A stretch of DNA of 64,000 nt from Parelaphostrongylus tenuis (Eukaryota > Nematoda > Chromadorea > Rhabditida > Metastrongylidae), in the NCBI GenBank assembly GCA_019055375.1, contig JAHQIW010002164.1:186001-250000 (forward strand). The letters run 5' to 3'. A model generated the notes under the pieces. The model had not been told where the DNA came from and searched no databases. It worked only from the letters and a program-made list of their open reading frames with translations. A program made the translations under genes and the position numbers. This document shows, one piece after another, positions 1-12,320 of this stretch (position 1 is the stretch's first letter; every line of letters starts with the position of its first letter).

Positions 1-3000
1 CGAAGAGACACCTCCTTCTCTGTAAATTTTCATTGCTGTTCGTAAGATTCTGTTCATCAGATTGTATAAATTTGGCTTGGAAAGTTTATGAGGTAGAAAA
101 GTTTGACTCTTCTGTTCGCACTCCGTTGCTGGGACTCGACATCAAAAATGGACGTGATGGATCGGCTGCTCCAACAAGAGGTTTGATGATCTCACTGTAA
201 AGATACACGTAGTCCTTCACTTGAGCACTCTCTGTAACAAGTACGATACTAGTAAGTAGCAGAAAAGATCAATAAAAACGAAAATAGTACACAGTTAGAG
301 CAAATGTTTCACTAGAAGCTTCAAAATCGACTTTTGAAAACTACACAAAACATATGAGCTTAATGCTAAAATTCAGGAAAATATTGGAAAAAGACGTGGA
401 GGTTTCATACCGTTATAGTTCTTAACTTTCCACCAGTGTGACCGTATAGCAACCTCGTTCTCGTTGTTTCCAGCCCAAAGCAACACAGAAGAATGGCGCT
501 TAATTCGCCATATCTGGAAGTATAATTAAAATTCTACCTTTATGGATATGCATGGAATCAAAATGTCGGTTAATCAAACGCAATCAAATGAGTGGTAGAT
601 TGAAAAATATTTCATCCAGGCGTCGAGTGCTTTTTAAAACCTCACAGTAAATATTCAAAATAATTTGAAAAAATAATGTTCAAAGCCTAAGCGAGCTTGG
701 TACGCCAGGGCCATACACACGCGTTTCGGAGGTCTCGCCCTCCTCATCAGTGACCCACGCTCCACATTAAGCTCTGCATTGTGGCCAGGAGGAAGGTGTA
801 TGTAATGACGGCACAGTGTACAATGACAACGTGCCATCAGCACTTCTCAATCGATGGATCTCAACTGGTAGAACAAAATTGATCCATGGCATCGACTGTT
901 TTCTTTTTTTTGAAAATTTTGATCTTTTGACATATTTTTATTTTTGGTTCTTAGTCTTTCACTATAGAATATTCCCAGAAATATCAATAATGATAGTGTG
1001 ATTTACTTCACAGTCAAAAAGGAACTTCAAAATAAACAGGACGAGGAATCATATATTGTGGAATAGGAAACTATGTAGTAAGTGCCTGCCCCAAAATCAA
1101 CCGTCACCGTTCAAATTAGCTCGTTCTTTACGTAAGTACTTTTTTCATTATCTCCAACCCGTTTCAGCCGTTTAGGAAAAGATGTCGCTGCTTTTGTTCA
1201 ACAATTCAGTACTCTACCAGTGTATTTTTGAGCGTTTTATGAGGTCTTTTACCTGCACTTGTGCAGTGTAATGCACGTGGTTTCGACCTTGCAGCCTTGT
1301 CAGACGAAAGGCATCGTGCAACTGACGAAGCTGCAAGGCACTACACGTGTATTGCACTGTTTAAGTGCCAATAAAAGACCTCATAAACGACTCAAAAACA
1401 CATTTTCAGACTACATTGCTTTGATCGAGCTGTTAGAAGACAGTCGAGTATAAAAGTACTTCAGTAATCTTTATTTCGAGTGTTTTATTATGACCACGCT
1501 CAAATTTGATTAGATCTCTACACTATTATCTGAGCCAGCATGTCATGTGGTCTGGTAATGGGCTCTTGTACAGCCTGATACACGTGTTTCGACCTTACAG
1601 TCTCGTCAGCCGGGCAGAACCCGTCGTCTTTCAATATTTTTTAGCCAATTCTCTGTGGGTGCACCAGTCCCCACACTGAAGGGTATCAAAGACGAACGCT
1701 CTACACTGCATGCCAATCGAGAATATCACCGAACTTACAGTGTTACACACTCAATTGCTCTTTGACTGGTGCTTTTGTCATATTAATGACTAATTGTTTG
1801 AAAAAGATTGAAAGACGACGGTTCTGCCCGGCTGACGAGACTGTAAGGTGGAAACACATGCATCGGGTGCACAAGAGTCCATTACCAGACCACATGACAT
1901 GTTGACTTAAATAATAATAAAGGGAGCTACTTCAGTAATCATTTAATCTCATAAAGCACGGAAACTTCAGTGATTTACTCTATTTCTTTAACGGTTCATT
2001 AATTGGGCTATGACAGTAAGATGAAATTTCGTTTCACAATCAAGCATTTTCGCTGGATAAAATTTATTCTTCAAAGTTTCAATGGCCATTCGATAGCGCA
2101 AATGTCGAAAATTCTAGTGATGGACTTGGCTTCTAAGAAGGACTTCGCAGTGCGCTGTAATTGCCAAAAGAAGTAGATATGAATCACTTCCGTTATCTTC
2201 GTCCTATTTCTGCCTTTCGGAAAAAAACGCATTTTCTGGTGTTCTAAGGTTTTGGTAATGATTAAATTGCTTAAATCTCAAACATTTCAAAAGTGACTTT
2301 CTCTCTAAAACGACCTGTTTGATGCGTTGTAACATTGAAAAATATAGTTACGTCTCACATTCGCACATCTTTCTTTGGACAGCCCCAGGCCTGTAGTAAC
2401 CATTCGATATAACAAGTCTCGGCAATTTTGGAGGCAAATTTGATTTTTGAAAAAACTTCTTAGTGCGCTGTAGTAATCAAAAGAAAGTAAGGTTTCGCTA
2501 AGCGCGATATTGGTACCAAACCACCGGGCTTTTGTCGGAATACGGACAGGATTTCGCAACACTAGGGCCAAGCCACCGCTCTTTTTCCGGTGTCAAATTG
2601 GCGACACCTAACTTTCTTTTGAGTGTAATAACGTACTAAGGAGTTCTTTACAAAAACTAAGTGCATTGTGGGAGCCGTCGAGATTTTTGCTATCGAAAGG
2701 TCATTGAAAGGATGAAGGAAACGTTTCCTTGGACGAAAAATGCTTGAGTAGAAACAGAGTTTTACTTTCACTCTAACAGAGCAGTAGGAAAGTAAATATG
2801 AAAATAAAGCACACCACGGAAATTCTTGTGATTTAAGTTATCGAATTACTAGTAAAATTTCAAAAAAAAAAGCAAGAAACTGATTTTTTTTTCAAGGGAA
2901 TGAACAAGGTGGAGACATCGGGAAAGTACCTTTGCATATTATTAGTCTTCTCTTAAATTTTGGCACTGGAGCAATATACAAAAAAGTTTATCAACCAGAA

Positions 3001-6000
3001 CTAATCAAAATTGCTTAACATTATTAAAAGTATACGCCATCAGCCTGAACACATTCCTACTATCTCTCAGACAATCAATACCGCTTTATGAATATTTTCC
3101 TAAGTTTTCTCTTGGTACCAAATTTGTCCATACTTTTAGCATCATGGCCGCTCAACGAAAACTTTATCGCAATTCGCTGCTTTACAAGTACGAATTGGTA
3201 CGCAATGCACAGGACGCCTTTAAGAACATTAACAGTGCAGAGGCTATAGAAGAGCATCAAGGAGGAAGCAATTTCAATTACTTATAGTTGATAGATTTGG
3301 TGTTTATTGCTCTATTGCTAGAACATATGAGAAAACCAAATATTATTTGTAGCTTCTGAACTTGAGCCTAATATGAGTAGTTAAAGTAGCGCTTGTGGCG
3401 CAGTGGTTAGAGGTGCTCTGCGTCGCACACGAGGTCAATGGTTCGATCTCGCGCTCATGACTCACCAGGCCATCCATACCTTCGGGGCCAGTAAATTGGT
3501 ATAAGATTGGTCTCAGACTTGTCTGGGAGGATAAACAGCACTGACTCGGTTCAGCGGGAGGCCACCGCGAGTCATTGCAAAGGTCAGATATGCATTCAAT
3601 CACCTCAATCAAAGTTAGAAATTGAAGAGGAATGCGTAGCGTATTTCTCAGGGATTGATCAACGCCGAGAGCTTTATCCTTTATGCTTTATGAGTAGCTA
3701 AGAGGTGGCTCATGTTGAATAGATAGAACATGAATTAAATACTTATTGAGTGTAATGGCTGCTCAAACCTTTCCAGACAGCAGGTGCTGTTTCTCACTCA
3801 TGATATTCTACAAAAAGTTTTTCAAAATAGTTTTTCAGAGCTTCCTAAACGCCATCTAGGCACTTTATCAATATTATGAACCGAACAAAAGTATGATGAT
3901 CTTAAGCAATTATCTCGTTGCGCTCAAACTGATCAACGATTGCTACATCAATACTCTTTGTTTTCAAAGCACCTGCAAGCACCACTGATTGGTTTGTCCT
4001 AAACGTCAGAAATAACATACCTGCTGATTCACTTCAGTTCTAACATTTTCGGTAAAGTCGTTGTCAGTCGGATATAGAGCACACGCAAACATCAGATCCT
4101 ATGTCATTGGTGGGTAAAAGAACAGGCGCATTCGAGAAGCTCATTGAGGACAATTATGTAAAAACTTACTTGCCATAATAAAATTCCTTTGCTATCTGCA
4201 TTATCATAAAATTCGTCTGACTCGTAAACGCCGCCACCCCATACTCGTAGTGTATTCATGCCTAGGATTACATCTATGAAGAAGAAGTTAACGAAGTTGT
4301 GAAAACGTGTGAGTGATGAAAGTTTGAGAAAACAAGTCGACGGATATATGGACACCCAAAAGCATCAATATAAAAATAATTAGTTTGTTAAGCGCGAGTT
4401 TTTGTAAAATTTTCTATCCGGCGGTATATTTCACGCTATAAGTTATAACATTTCTACATAACAAAAAACTTCAGATTCCTACTAGGCCGAGAAAAAAGCC
4501 GTTGAAAACACCCGTTGAAAATTCAAGTGTTCATGCACCAATTCAATTGAAAGTAACAATAAATATTCTTCAAAACAAAGATCATCGTTAATCACGATCT
4601 TGTGCCAACAGTCTGCCAGCTTGTGGATCTGCTCGAAATCGCCATTACTCGGGCATTGAAAATAACAAAGCTCCTGACAACGTCTTTCGACTTGATCAAA
4701 TGTTTTGAATCAGCGCCCCACGCACAAAATGTTCCATTGAGCGGAATTGTACCATAACCGAATGGCGCAGCATCTGGACTGCAGGCTGTGTGCGGCAAGT
4801 CCTCGACTACCTCCTATTCATGAAACCTTTCCTTAATCTTCTTTGCAGTGCAAGGTTTGGCATTGTCTTTTCAAAACAGTGCGCATTTTCGACGAATCAA
4901 TGACGGATACTATTTTTTTTATTCGTTATGTATTCTGAGAAGGAGGGAGGCATATTTCTGAGGTGTACTCATGAATTTACATTAACAGATATTGTGTGAA
5001 GCAAATATAAAATTTGATTTTTTACAGGTATTAGGAATTTTTCGCTTAACTTAGTACAGTAATTTTACCTGTTTCTACAGCAGAGTCAAGCAAGAATCTC
5101 ACACGCCTTGTGTTATTGACCGAAAGAAACATCGAAACAGGAATCCAGTTCGATCCTAAACACATCGTCACTCGTACACGTATAGAATGTTTTAATTAAA
5201 ACAAGTAAGTATAGATACCTTTGAGAAATATGGGACGATCGTTGATCTTTACATAGAAGTGTCGACCTTTCGAAGGTTGTCCCACATCGACGTAGTTCTG
5301 AACAAGTTCGACATGACGGAATCCAATGTGACGAGTAATTTCTAAATGGGAATGAGGAGAAAACAATGATTTGTGTGCAATGTGGTAGCAAATAAGATAT
5401 ACACACCATTTTCGCCATTCTTCACTGTGATGTTGTACAACTTCTGACTACCCTCGCCATTTGGCCACCACAACTTTACTTTCTCTCTGGCTATTTTCAC
5501 TTCAAATTTCAACGTCATTGGCTTGCCTTCTCCGGTAATATGATAAGTTTCGTACTGATCCACGTCGAGTTCCACAATAATCACTCTCAAGACGGCTGTT
5601 ACCAGTTTAAACTCAGTGAAGACTCGTACTTCCCCATGAATTAACCATGAGTCTGAAGTGTCTTGGGTGTTCCATAACGATAGTAAGCACCTTTCTCACA
5701 AAAGACTATCAAAGTAGCAAAAACATAAAAATATTATGATAAGAACCATGTGTTCGTTCAGTTATCCATGAAATATCGTCCACGAAAACGTGGTCAAATG
5801 CAACAATATCAATGGGCTTCCAAATCCCCATTGTTGGAATCGCTGGGCCCCAATCCCAACTGAAGCTATATTGAGCTTTCCTAGAACATAAATAGAAGCT
5901 TGAACAATCCATACAAGACAATGAAAAAAAATTCACTCTTACAATTACGGTGTTTCATCTTGATTCAATTTCTTTTTATGTCGCTGATAGAGGATCGAGA

Positions 6001-7833
6001 TAGTAAGTAATAAAAAGTACCTTATAAAATTTGGATGACATTCACCATGATATGAATAAGGAGGACAAATGGGTGGAACAAAATGTTGCCGAGATTTCTA
6101 AAAAAAACGTCGATATCACGCAATTGAAACGAACATGCGCACATTAGCATTTGAAGAAAAGTAGGACTGCAAAGAAGCAACTAGTTGCTCTCATTTAATA
6201 TCAAAGAAGAGGAAGTGTTCTACCTTTAATCACGATAGAAAGATCTATTAGTACCCTATGTAAACATAAATAGTAAAGTCACTGCTCAGCTTACATAATA
6301 TTGATCCGATTTCTCCTTGGCGTACAGAACTGGTGAGGTGAATCGAACCTCGATTTTGTTCTCTTCTCTTAATATCCCACTTACATCCACGAAGTACTCC
6401 ACAAATTGGTTGTTTGTTGATATCAAAAATTTACGGTTAAGAATTACCGACGATACTGTGTCAATACCTCGCATCCTCAACAGGAAAACGTGGAACTGAA
6501 AAGGAAGAAATATATATTTCACCACTTCCTCGAAAACAGTTCCAATTGTGTCACTGTGGAGGATCTTTTCCGTCAAAAAAAAGTCAAGGATGAGGCGTTT
6601 GGATCTACTAGGGATAAGCTGTAGATTCGACTTCATTGAGTATTGTAGAGATGACTGGTTGCATAACTGGCTTTCGTAGTAGCCTGCAAAAATCTGCTAA
6701 TGTAGCAAGGCGATGTTTTATCCTTACAGATAAGTCCGATACCAATTTTGCGATATTGCGCGCAAATTGGTTGGTTAAGTTTACAATCATCCCCGAAGCT
6801 CATTACTCACTTTATCACTTTAATTGACCCGTTTTACAGCTTTTCTCTTCTTTTTATTGGCGGCTCCCAGTACTTCCAGCATTCAATTCGTCTTCTCACG
6901 TTCATTGCTAATCAAAATTCCGCTTCTTCATGAACGTCGTAAGGAGCTGGATGAGATATCTCATTGCTTCTATAATCTCATAAGGATATAACATGTTTTT
7001 GAACTATTAGGTCTAGTACTATACAGGTACCTGTTTCGTCCTGATAGGTCTCATCAATGCACCCTCCTTCGGTTTAGCCAATTCCCTGAGGCTAAATAAT
7101 CCTCTATGTGCTACTGATGAGTTCCAGTGGGAGTAAGCAGGTAACTGTATAGCACTAGACCTAATAGCTTAAAACATGTTATATCCTTATCAGATTATAC
7201 CATCTTGAACGGTCGATAGAAGTGGTATCTATCCTCGTTGCAGTCTTGAGAATAGCCAAACTGGAGCGTTCCGTGTGGCGTTATTGACTGCGGGGTTGCA
7301 GGGGAAGGGAGGCGGCTCCACTGCGCGTCAAGCCGCGCCGAACATCGCTAGCCACTCGGACAAGCTATCTCCAATGTTAGCATTTATTATCTATAAGTGT
7401 GGAAACGGAGATTAATAAAGGATAACAAAAAAGCAGTACCTTCAAGATGCTTTTAGCGATGTAAAATGTTCTGGTATATGTCCAATTGTCTCTAGACACC
7501 CACTGGAGTGCCAAATGATTGTCTCCGTATAACGGATCAGGAATAATAGCTTTACGGTGTAGATCGGAGAACACATCACCAGGTACGTGACCTTAAGGCT
7601 TTTTTTCGCAATGTCCAGTTTATAACTCACCTTAGGTTATTTTAACATAATTGTATTGGCAACACTTATTCGAAATTTGTGTATTACGATCAAAATACTT
7701 CTGTTACTCAAAAACGATGGTAAAGCACAAAAAAACTTTTTTTCAAAACCATTTTCAATTTTCTGAACAACCGACGACTTATTAAGAGCAAATAGAATAT
7801 ACAATAAGGTATAAATGGTATTAAAGCGTTGTA

Positions 7834-7869
<36 letters not shown>

Positions 7870-10800
7870 CTGAATTGCAAAAATCCGCGTTTGTATTCTT
7901 GTAAGGTTGATTGTTCCAGAAAAACTATTGTGGTACTATTAGTCACTTTTTTTTTATCTAGCTAATACCACGAAGTTGATAAGTACGTTTTATTCGGCCA
8001 AGGTTCCGACGTCTTCGTTAGAACGAAAGGTTAGCCTAGTCAATCTTATTTTCAATCTTGTGGAATTAGCTTAGTCCAAAAAGAAACTATTATTGATCAG
8101 TAATGCTGAGACTAGAGGAAAGTTGATTTTAAAATACTGCGACATTATTCAAACAGTTCCGGATGTCACAAAATTACATATACTTTCTCACATGTAGTCC
8201 AGAACGGTACAAACAACACCAGTTGGTGAACTCTATATGTACAAGTAAGTGACATTCAACCCAGTTATTTTCTAAGAAGCGATAATGGAAAAATCCTGCG
8301 TGCATACTGGGGGCGGTTAGCGCAATGATCGGTGAGGCTTCGTACCACAAAGCAAGGTGATGAGCACACGCTGGCTCGTCCTCTTTAAAACTTTTTCGCA
8401 ATCACTTGATGCAAGCCTCAAGGAACTCTTCACTTAGCTACCCCAAAATTGCCAGGAGAATCGACAAACAATGCACAACGTTCCTATCTCCTTGACGACC
8501 AAGTAGAAATGTGGGCGCGGCACGCGACGAGCTAGAATCACGATGCGGCGGTCTTCTGATGAAATTTTTACTTTTATCGTCACTAAACGGATTCTATTCG
8601 CCAATAACTCATAGGAAGTGATAGAAGAGAGGTCACTCAAGCTATTTGTAGCAGAAATATTGCCGATGCTCCTCCCTAAAAACCCGCTTTTCAAGGGAAA
8701 AGCTACAAAATCAGAAAAAGTGGGGTTTCGAGCTGCGATTCAACATTTTCAATTGTCGTATTCATAATCATTCATATTCAACCAAATTCGTCTTTCAATT
8801 AGTACGTCAGCCAAAAATGACTTTAAACTATGGCAAATGAATAAGTCGTCGCATGATCAAATGTATTATCATTTTCATGCCTGTTATCAAATTTAGGACA
8901 AAATTTGATTGTAAAATTTTGTGATTTCATATACATGTTTCTCATACATATATATGCATATATATGTATGTATGTTTGATCTCCTATGAGATTCAGAGTA
9001 TTACTGTGGAAGTTGTTATGCATTGTATACGAGATATTCTATATCGAGAGAGTCAATTCTCAGCAGACTAATATCTGTAGCGATAGGTGGGAAGATTAGC
9101 TGGAAAAGACGGTCTTACAGCTAAAAGATGTGTGACAGAAATAGGTCGTAAGAGTTGGAAGTAAATTCATTTTTGTAGCTTTCCTGTTGAACTCGCGCTC
9201 TTACAAAGTATTGGCGTACTTCCTACTGAGAATGCCCACAGAAATTTCCTAGATAGTATGTCGCTACCATAAGATAACGAAGTGTCCAGGCCATCCAAAT
9301 TTTGCTATATAACTTCTCAACAGTAGACTGGGCAAAGTTCTAACGATTAGATAGTCATCCGAAAGGAGCGGCTTATCTTTCCGCCTTTGGTACTACTCCG
9401 TAGGAAGCCTTCCTATGAACCAAGCATAGTGTTGAAATCTCTATTTTTCAAGCCATTGAATGATTACTAATAGTCTACGTAAAGGCAGGACAGTAATGGC
9501 AGAGGTACATTGTAAATGTACTTTTCCACGGAAGTGCTCTGAAATTTGTTCAAGCAAAACCTGTCGATGCTTTTTGTGGCCGCATACTAAAACTCTCTTC
9601 ATATATGTTCCTTCTACTACTTGCACATTGTGGAAAATGTTTTTGAATTAATTTCTTATAAAATGGGCGTAGGAATGCACAATGAGAACTGATAGTATGA
9701 CTTTCCCAAGGATGTACCTTTCAACTTGAAAGGTGGGAATTATTGGAAGACGTAAGCTTTCTTCATGCAAATATAGGTTTGTCTAATAAATATCTGTCCT
9801 TTCATAACAATAAATTTGCTCAGAAATCAAGAATCAACTGCATAAGCCCCAAAAACGATAGTGTAAAGTTCTGACATCGGACTATCTAGTCCAAAAGCAA
9901 AACGTAGTTCTCTTTTCATTTATTACAGCGTAACAAGAAGTTTTTTTTCTCTATAAATCAAGCCTAATACAAAAATCTCCACTTCTCTAGCTATTGATTA
10001 ATCACTAAAAGTGTAATGAAATTTTCTCCAGGCAAAAAGGCAAGGAAACAGGAGCATATTTCACAAAATGTAACTGCAGCTCCACAATTCATGATGGAAA
10101 GCGGAGAATTTTTGGAAAGCTAGGTGCTCTTTCTAAAAAAACAAGTTTGTAGAAATATTTTGATATGTGATTTTAGAGCCTGAACTATGTATCCTTTTAC
10201 GACAATGTAGTTCTCTCGTTCAAATTTAGATATTTCGATACATGGAAGTTCTCTTCACTATAAGACTATTTATAGAAGTCTAATTTGTAGTATTTTGTCA
10301 AAATCGAAGTTTATCAAAATCAAAATTTACGACAGAATCTCAAAAATTTGCTATAAAGTTTCAACAGCTTACTCCAAAAGCAAAACTTAATTCCCATTCC
10401 AGTCATCATTTTGTACTTCCAGAAATCAAGCTTATTGCTAAATCTCCAAGCTCCAGTCTCTCAAGCTACTGAATGATTACTGATAATCTGACGAAGAAGA
10501 TCTTTCTAGATAAGAAAGGAAACCCGAAAACTTTCCACATAAATGCAACCGCATCCACGCCATTCGTGATGAAAAGTGTAGACTTTCAAAGGAACAGATG
10601 TTCTCTCTACTAAAAATACGTTTATAGAAGCCCATCCAATGACAGTCTAATTTCTCATGCGAGAGAGTCTACTTAACATCAAAATTCTGACACATATTAC
10701 AAAAAATTCACTATGGAACTGGAACGCGCTGCGGGAGCAAAACTTCATCTTATTGTTTCGTTAGGAGAATGTAATATATAAGTCTTTCAACAAATTAACC

Positions 10801-11804
10801 TTAGTGAGGGTCGGCATCTTTCAGGCTATCAAAGGCTACAAAAACATAGATTAAAAAGAAAAAAGGAAGTCTCATGTGACGATTGAAAGTAAGTTTCCTT
10901 ACCAAAAGATGTGGTTCTTTCGTTGAATAATAGATTATATTTCCGGCAGATGGACGTTTTCTTTACCAAAAAACCCTCTAAAGAAGTCTATTCTGTGATA
11001 TTCCATTAGTTAATGCTGACATTGTGCCCTCAGAACCTCAATCAAGCAATAAATTTCTATTTCGATGGAAGCTCGTGATGATACGAAACCGCCGCAGCAC
11101 GCCGCGGCCGCCGCGAGCCGCCGCGAGCGCGGCGCACGCTATGTAGCGAAAACGGTACATATGGTCACCAGGAAGTTAAAGAAACCAAAATCCTCAAGCA
11201 GAAGCCGAAACAACACGTGAAATGCGTTTAGGTCCTTTGTGGATGATGAATGTGAAAAAAGAAATCGAATACATGAGCGCCGGGATTCGCGCAGTAAATT
11301 GTGATGACGGATGGTTTAAAATGACGACGAGCAAAAACTTATGTGATAGCGACATGATTACGTCAAAACTACACAGATCTTTCTTCTTTCCATTGGCCAG
11401 GAAAAATGAGATGAACAAGCAGCAAAAATTCTTGCAAAAATGTCACACTACTTTTGACTAGGTGTTTTCAACATAAGATCTGCTTTGCTATTACAAATCC
11501 GCAATCCACGTCGGTCGCATTAAACATGTTTTGTAAGTGCTGTTCTAGGAAGCAGAAAAACTTTTTTTATTGGAAAATACTGATAATTTTTCAATGATTG
11601 CCACTGTATGAAAGTATACAAATCCGGAGTAATAAATCAGTGGATTTCAGTGAATGAAAGAAAAATTTCAGGCTTTCACTTACCTCTGCTATAAATTGTT
11701 TTATTATCGCTGTGATAACTCCATACTCCATTAAGATCAATCACTTGAAAAGCTGAAGCATCAATGAATAAGCCAAATACTAGTAGTGCTGTGATGGCAG
11801 TCAT
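1..11804 (-). CDS. Beta-mannosidase gene A (GH2), 3' end beyond the window
   Basis: Lysosomal/secreted exo-enzyme that removes beta-linked mannose from N-glycan core fragments. Coding exons, 5' to 3': 11804-11684, 7591-7440, 6495-6295, 6097-6021, 5880-5747, 5661-5407, 5341-5219, 5155-5069, 4261-4170, 4098-4021, 513-411, 231-108, and 19-1 (cut by the window edge). Phases agree at every junction and give about 522 codons. The first exon encodes a hydrophobic signal peptide of about 18 residues, then a GH2 sugar-binding start (QVIDLNGVW). Later exons carry [17 protein letters not shown] and the catalytic acid/base glutamate in WAGNNENE (codon 462-460). The nucleophile exon lies off the left edge. 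Every complete exon has exactly the length of its counterpart in gene B, so the two are recent tandem paralogues. Introns 1 and 10 are swollen by repeats. Family identity is certain; activity is inferred. Confidence 0.93.
708..756 (-). ncRNA. Hammerhead ribozyme, type I (family M4)
   Basis: Read on the minus strand: stem I GGGUCA, core CUGAUGA, stem II GGAGG with loop GCGAGA and CCUCC, core GAAA, a two-pair stem III (A-U, C-G) ending in cleavage triplet GUA, then stem I partner UGGCCC. Stem I pairs over six positions with one G-U; stem II over five. All invariant core bases are present. It lies in intron 10 of beta-mannosidase gene A, antisense-neutral with respect to splicing. Ends of the host repeat were not found. 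Fold done by eye. Confidence 0.75.
1219..1400. repeat. Foldback element M3
   Basis: The sequence from about 1229 (TTTATGAGGTCTTTT) is repeated inverted ending near 1395 (AAAAGACCTCATAAA), so the unit is an imperfect palindrome. Its centre resembles the hammerhead region of M2 but with CUGACAA in place of CUGACGA on one arm and no GAAA on the other, so it is a decayed relative. Confidence 0.6.
1560..1622 (-). ncRNA. Hammerhead ribozyme (family M2, copy 1)
   Basis: Minus strand: distal helix GGGUUCU, stem I GCCCGG, core CUGACGA, stem II GAC-UGUAAG-GUC, core GAAA, short stem III ending GUA, then UCAGGC and distal partner AGAGCCC. One mismatch in stem I. Compared with the copy at 46383, stem II is GAC/GUC instead of GUC/GAC, a change on both arms that keeps pairing. 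Confidence 0.72.
1820..1880 (+). ncRNA. Hammerhead ribozyme, weakened (family M2, copy 2)
   Basis: Plus strand: GGUUCU, GCCCGG, CUGACGA, GAC-UGUAAG-GUG, GAAA, CACAUGCA, UCGGGU, then AGAGUCC. Core bases are kept, but the last stem II pair is broken (GAC with GUG). Mirror image of the unit at 1560-1622. Confidence 0.6.
1923..3380. other. Intron 10 of gene A, no feature recognised
   Basis: AT-rich intron sequence. A loose internal repeat (about 2135-2175 and 2455-2490, both with GTGCGCTGTA) is visible, but no domain, tRNA or element end could be supported. Confidence 0.5.
3383..3725 (+). repeat. SINE1, tRNA-derived
   Basis: The head carries an RNA polymerase III A box (GGCGCAGTGGTTAGAGG) and B box (GGTTCGATCTC) spaced as in a tRNA. 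The 7-bp acceptor arm does not pair, so this is not a working tRNA. The body continues with a conserved stretch around CTTGTCTGGGAGGATAA and GAGTCATTGCAAAGG, found again at 36.2, 43.6, 46.9-47.5 and 54.1-54.8 kb. Confidence 0.8.
4560..4905 (-). pseudogene. Mariner transposase relic in intron 8 of gene A
   Basis: Minus-strand translation, with stops and shifts, gives the mariner C-terminal catalytic region ([22 protein letters not shown], then a tail ending WQTVGTRS). Intron 8 of gene B has the matching relic at 28255-28605, so the insertion predates the mannosidase duplication. Confidence 0.75.
6971..7199. repeat. M1 element, palindromic copy in intron 2 of gene A
   Basis: Both ends read inward as a long imperfect palindrome (TAAGGATATAACATG and CATGTTATATCCTTA). 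Each arm has a mutated hammerhead. The copy is absent from gene B, so it came after the gene duplication. Confidence 0.75.
7108..7155 (+). ncRNA. Decayed M1 hammerhead
   Basis: Stem I GUGCUA/UAGCAC and core CUGAUGA are intact, but GAAA has become GUAA and stem II is weak. The opposite arm (about 7016-7062, minus) keeps GAAA but has UUGAUGA. Neither is expected to cleave. Confidence 0.55.
8290..8660 (+). repeat. R1 interspersed repeat
   Basis: Shares AAGCAAGGTGATGAGCA and a GGCTACC...TTGCAAGAAG-type block with copies at 11985, 38060 and 40050. Possibly SINE-derived; its body resembles SINE2 weakly. Origin unresolved. Confidence 0.5.
9440..10990. repeat. Three decayed units of about 0.5 kb
   Basis: A block reading roughly ATTGAATGATTACTAATAG recurs near 9457, 9995 and 10462, each followed by similar flanks. 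A related, inverted copy lies in intron 2 of gene B at 30510-31130 (AGTAATCATTCTCTAGCTTG). Confidence 0.5.
11085..11150. other. GC-rich island inside an AT-rich intron
   Basis: A run dominated by CCGCGG/GCCGCC triplets, followed by CGAAAACGGTACATATG. An inverted relative (CATATGTACCGTTTTCGG then GCGGCGAACAGG) occurs at 30430-30505 in intron 2 of gene B, so it belongs to a repeat rather than being a CpG island of a promoter. Confidence 0.55.
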
Positions 11805-11984
11805 TTCAGTAGTTATAAGAGCAGCGACGACCTTTCTATATAGAACGCGTGATAACAGTGCAACAAGTCCTTGATAACCCCTATCTGTAATAACAAAAGG
11901 ACAGAATTTATATAAAGCACAATATTATCATACACCATCACGAGATTAGAACACTATCTATTTTAAGGAAACGGCGTAGTGCGT

Positions 11985-12320
11985 GAGTAGTGATGCTGAG
12001 TATCAGGAAGCAAGGTGATGAGCATGGCGCTTGGTCAATCCTTTTCCCAACACTTTCTTGCAATCAATCAAAAAGCGCCTACGAGCGCTTTAGCTTGGCT
12101 ACCTCGGACATTGCAAGAAGAAAACTCTCGATTAGCATTCCAGAACATTCACATGAGGATGAAATCTTTGAGCAGCAGCCGAAGCTGCACGTGAAGTAAT
12201 TGAAGACTTTTGCGCAGGATGAAAAGATGCGGGGTAATGAACCGATAGCAAGAAGTGCTGAGATGCTCACAGCAAATTGTAATGACAGGTGGTGCTCAAT
12301 CAATAACTCACTGCTTATTT
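11985..12320 (+). repeat. R1 interspersed repeat upstream of gene A
   Basis: Contains AGCAAGGTGATGAGCA, TTGGCTACCTCGGACATTG and GCAGCAGCCGAAG, the signature blocks of R1. It lies just upstream of the gene A start codon region; no promoter motif could be called there. Confidence 0.5.

Larger units (their letters stand above)
1480..1922. repeat. Inverted pair of M2 elements in intron 10 of gene A
   Basis: Two M2 units face each other. The left reads minus (1537-1640) and the right plus (about 1805-1910). Both start with the CATGTCATGTGGTCTGGTAA end and contain the same hammerhead block. The spacer holds sequence matching the M2 copy at 46.2-46.4 kb. Confidence 0.7.
6820..7375 (-). repeat. SINE2, split by an M1 element
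   Basis: Starts with the SINE2 tail (CAGTACTTCCAGCATTCAAT) and ends with a decayed tRNA-like head (GCTAGCCACTCGGA). It is interrupted at 6971-7199 by a palindromic M1 copy. The equivalent intron of gene B (36945-37200) holds the same SINE2 without the insert. Confidence 0.7.
7592..11683. other. Intron 1 of gene A (4.1 kb), repeats only
   Basis: Separates the signal-peptide exon from exon 2. Contains a (TA)n run at 7838-7866, an R1 repeat (8290-8660), an alternating AT run with TATG repeats near 8940-8970, three decayed units of about 0.5 kb (9440-10990), a GC-rich island and a partial R1 at 11195-11350. No coding domain was recognised. Confidence 0.6.

Noticed and set aside
3383..3455. Functional tRNA gene
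   Set aside because: A and B boxes are present, but the acceptor stem does not pair and a conserved SINE body follows; repeated in at least five places.
3507..3701. Short open frames in SINE1 copies
   Set aside because: The same frames recur in each SINE1 copy as shadows of the repeat, on either strand.
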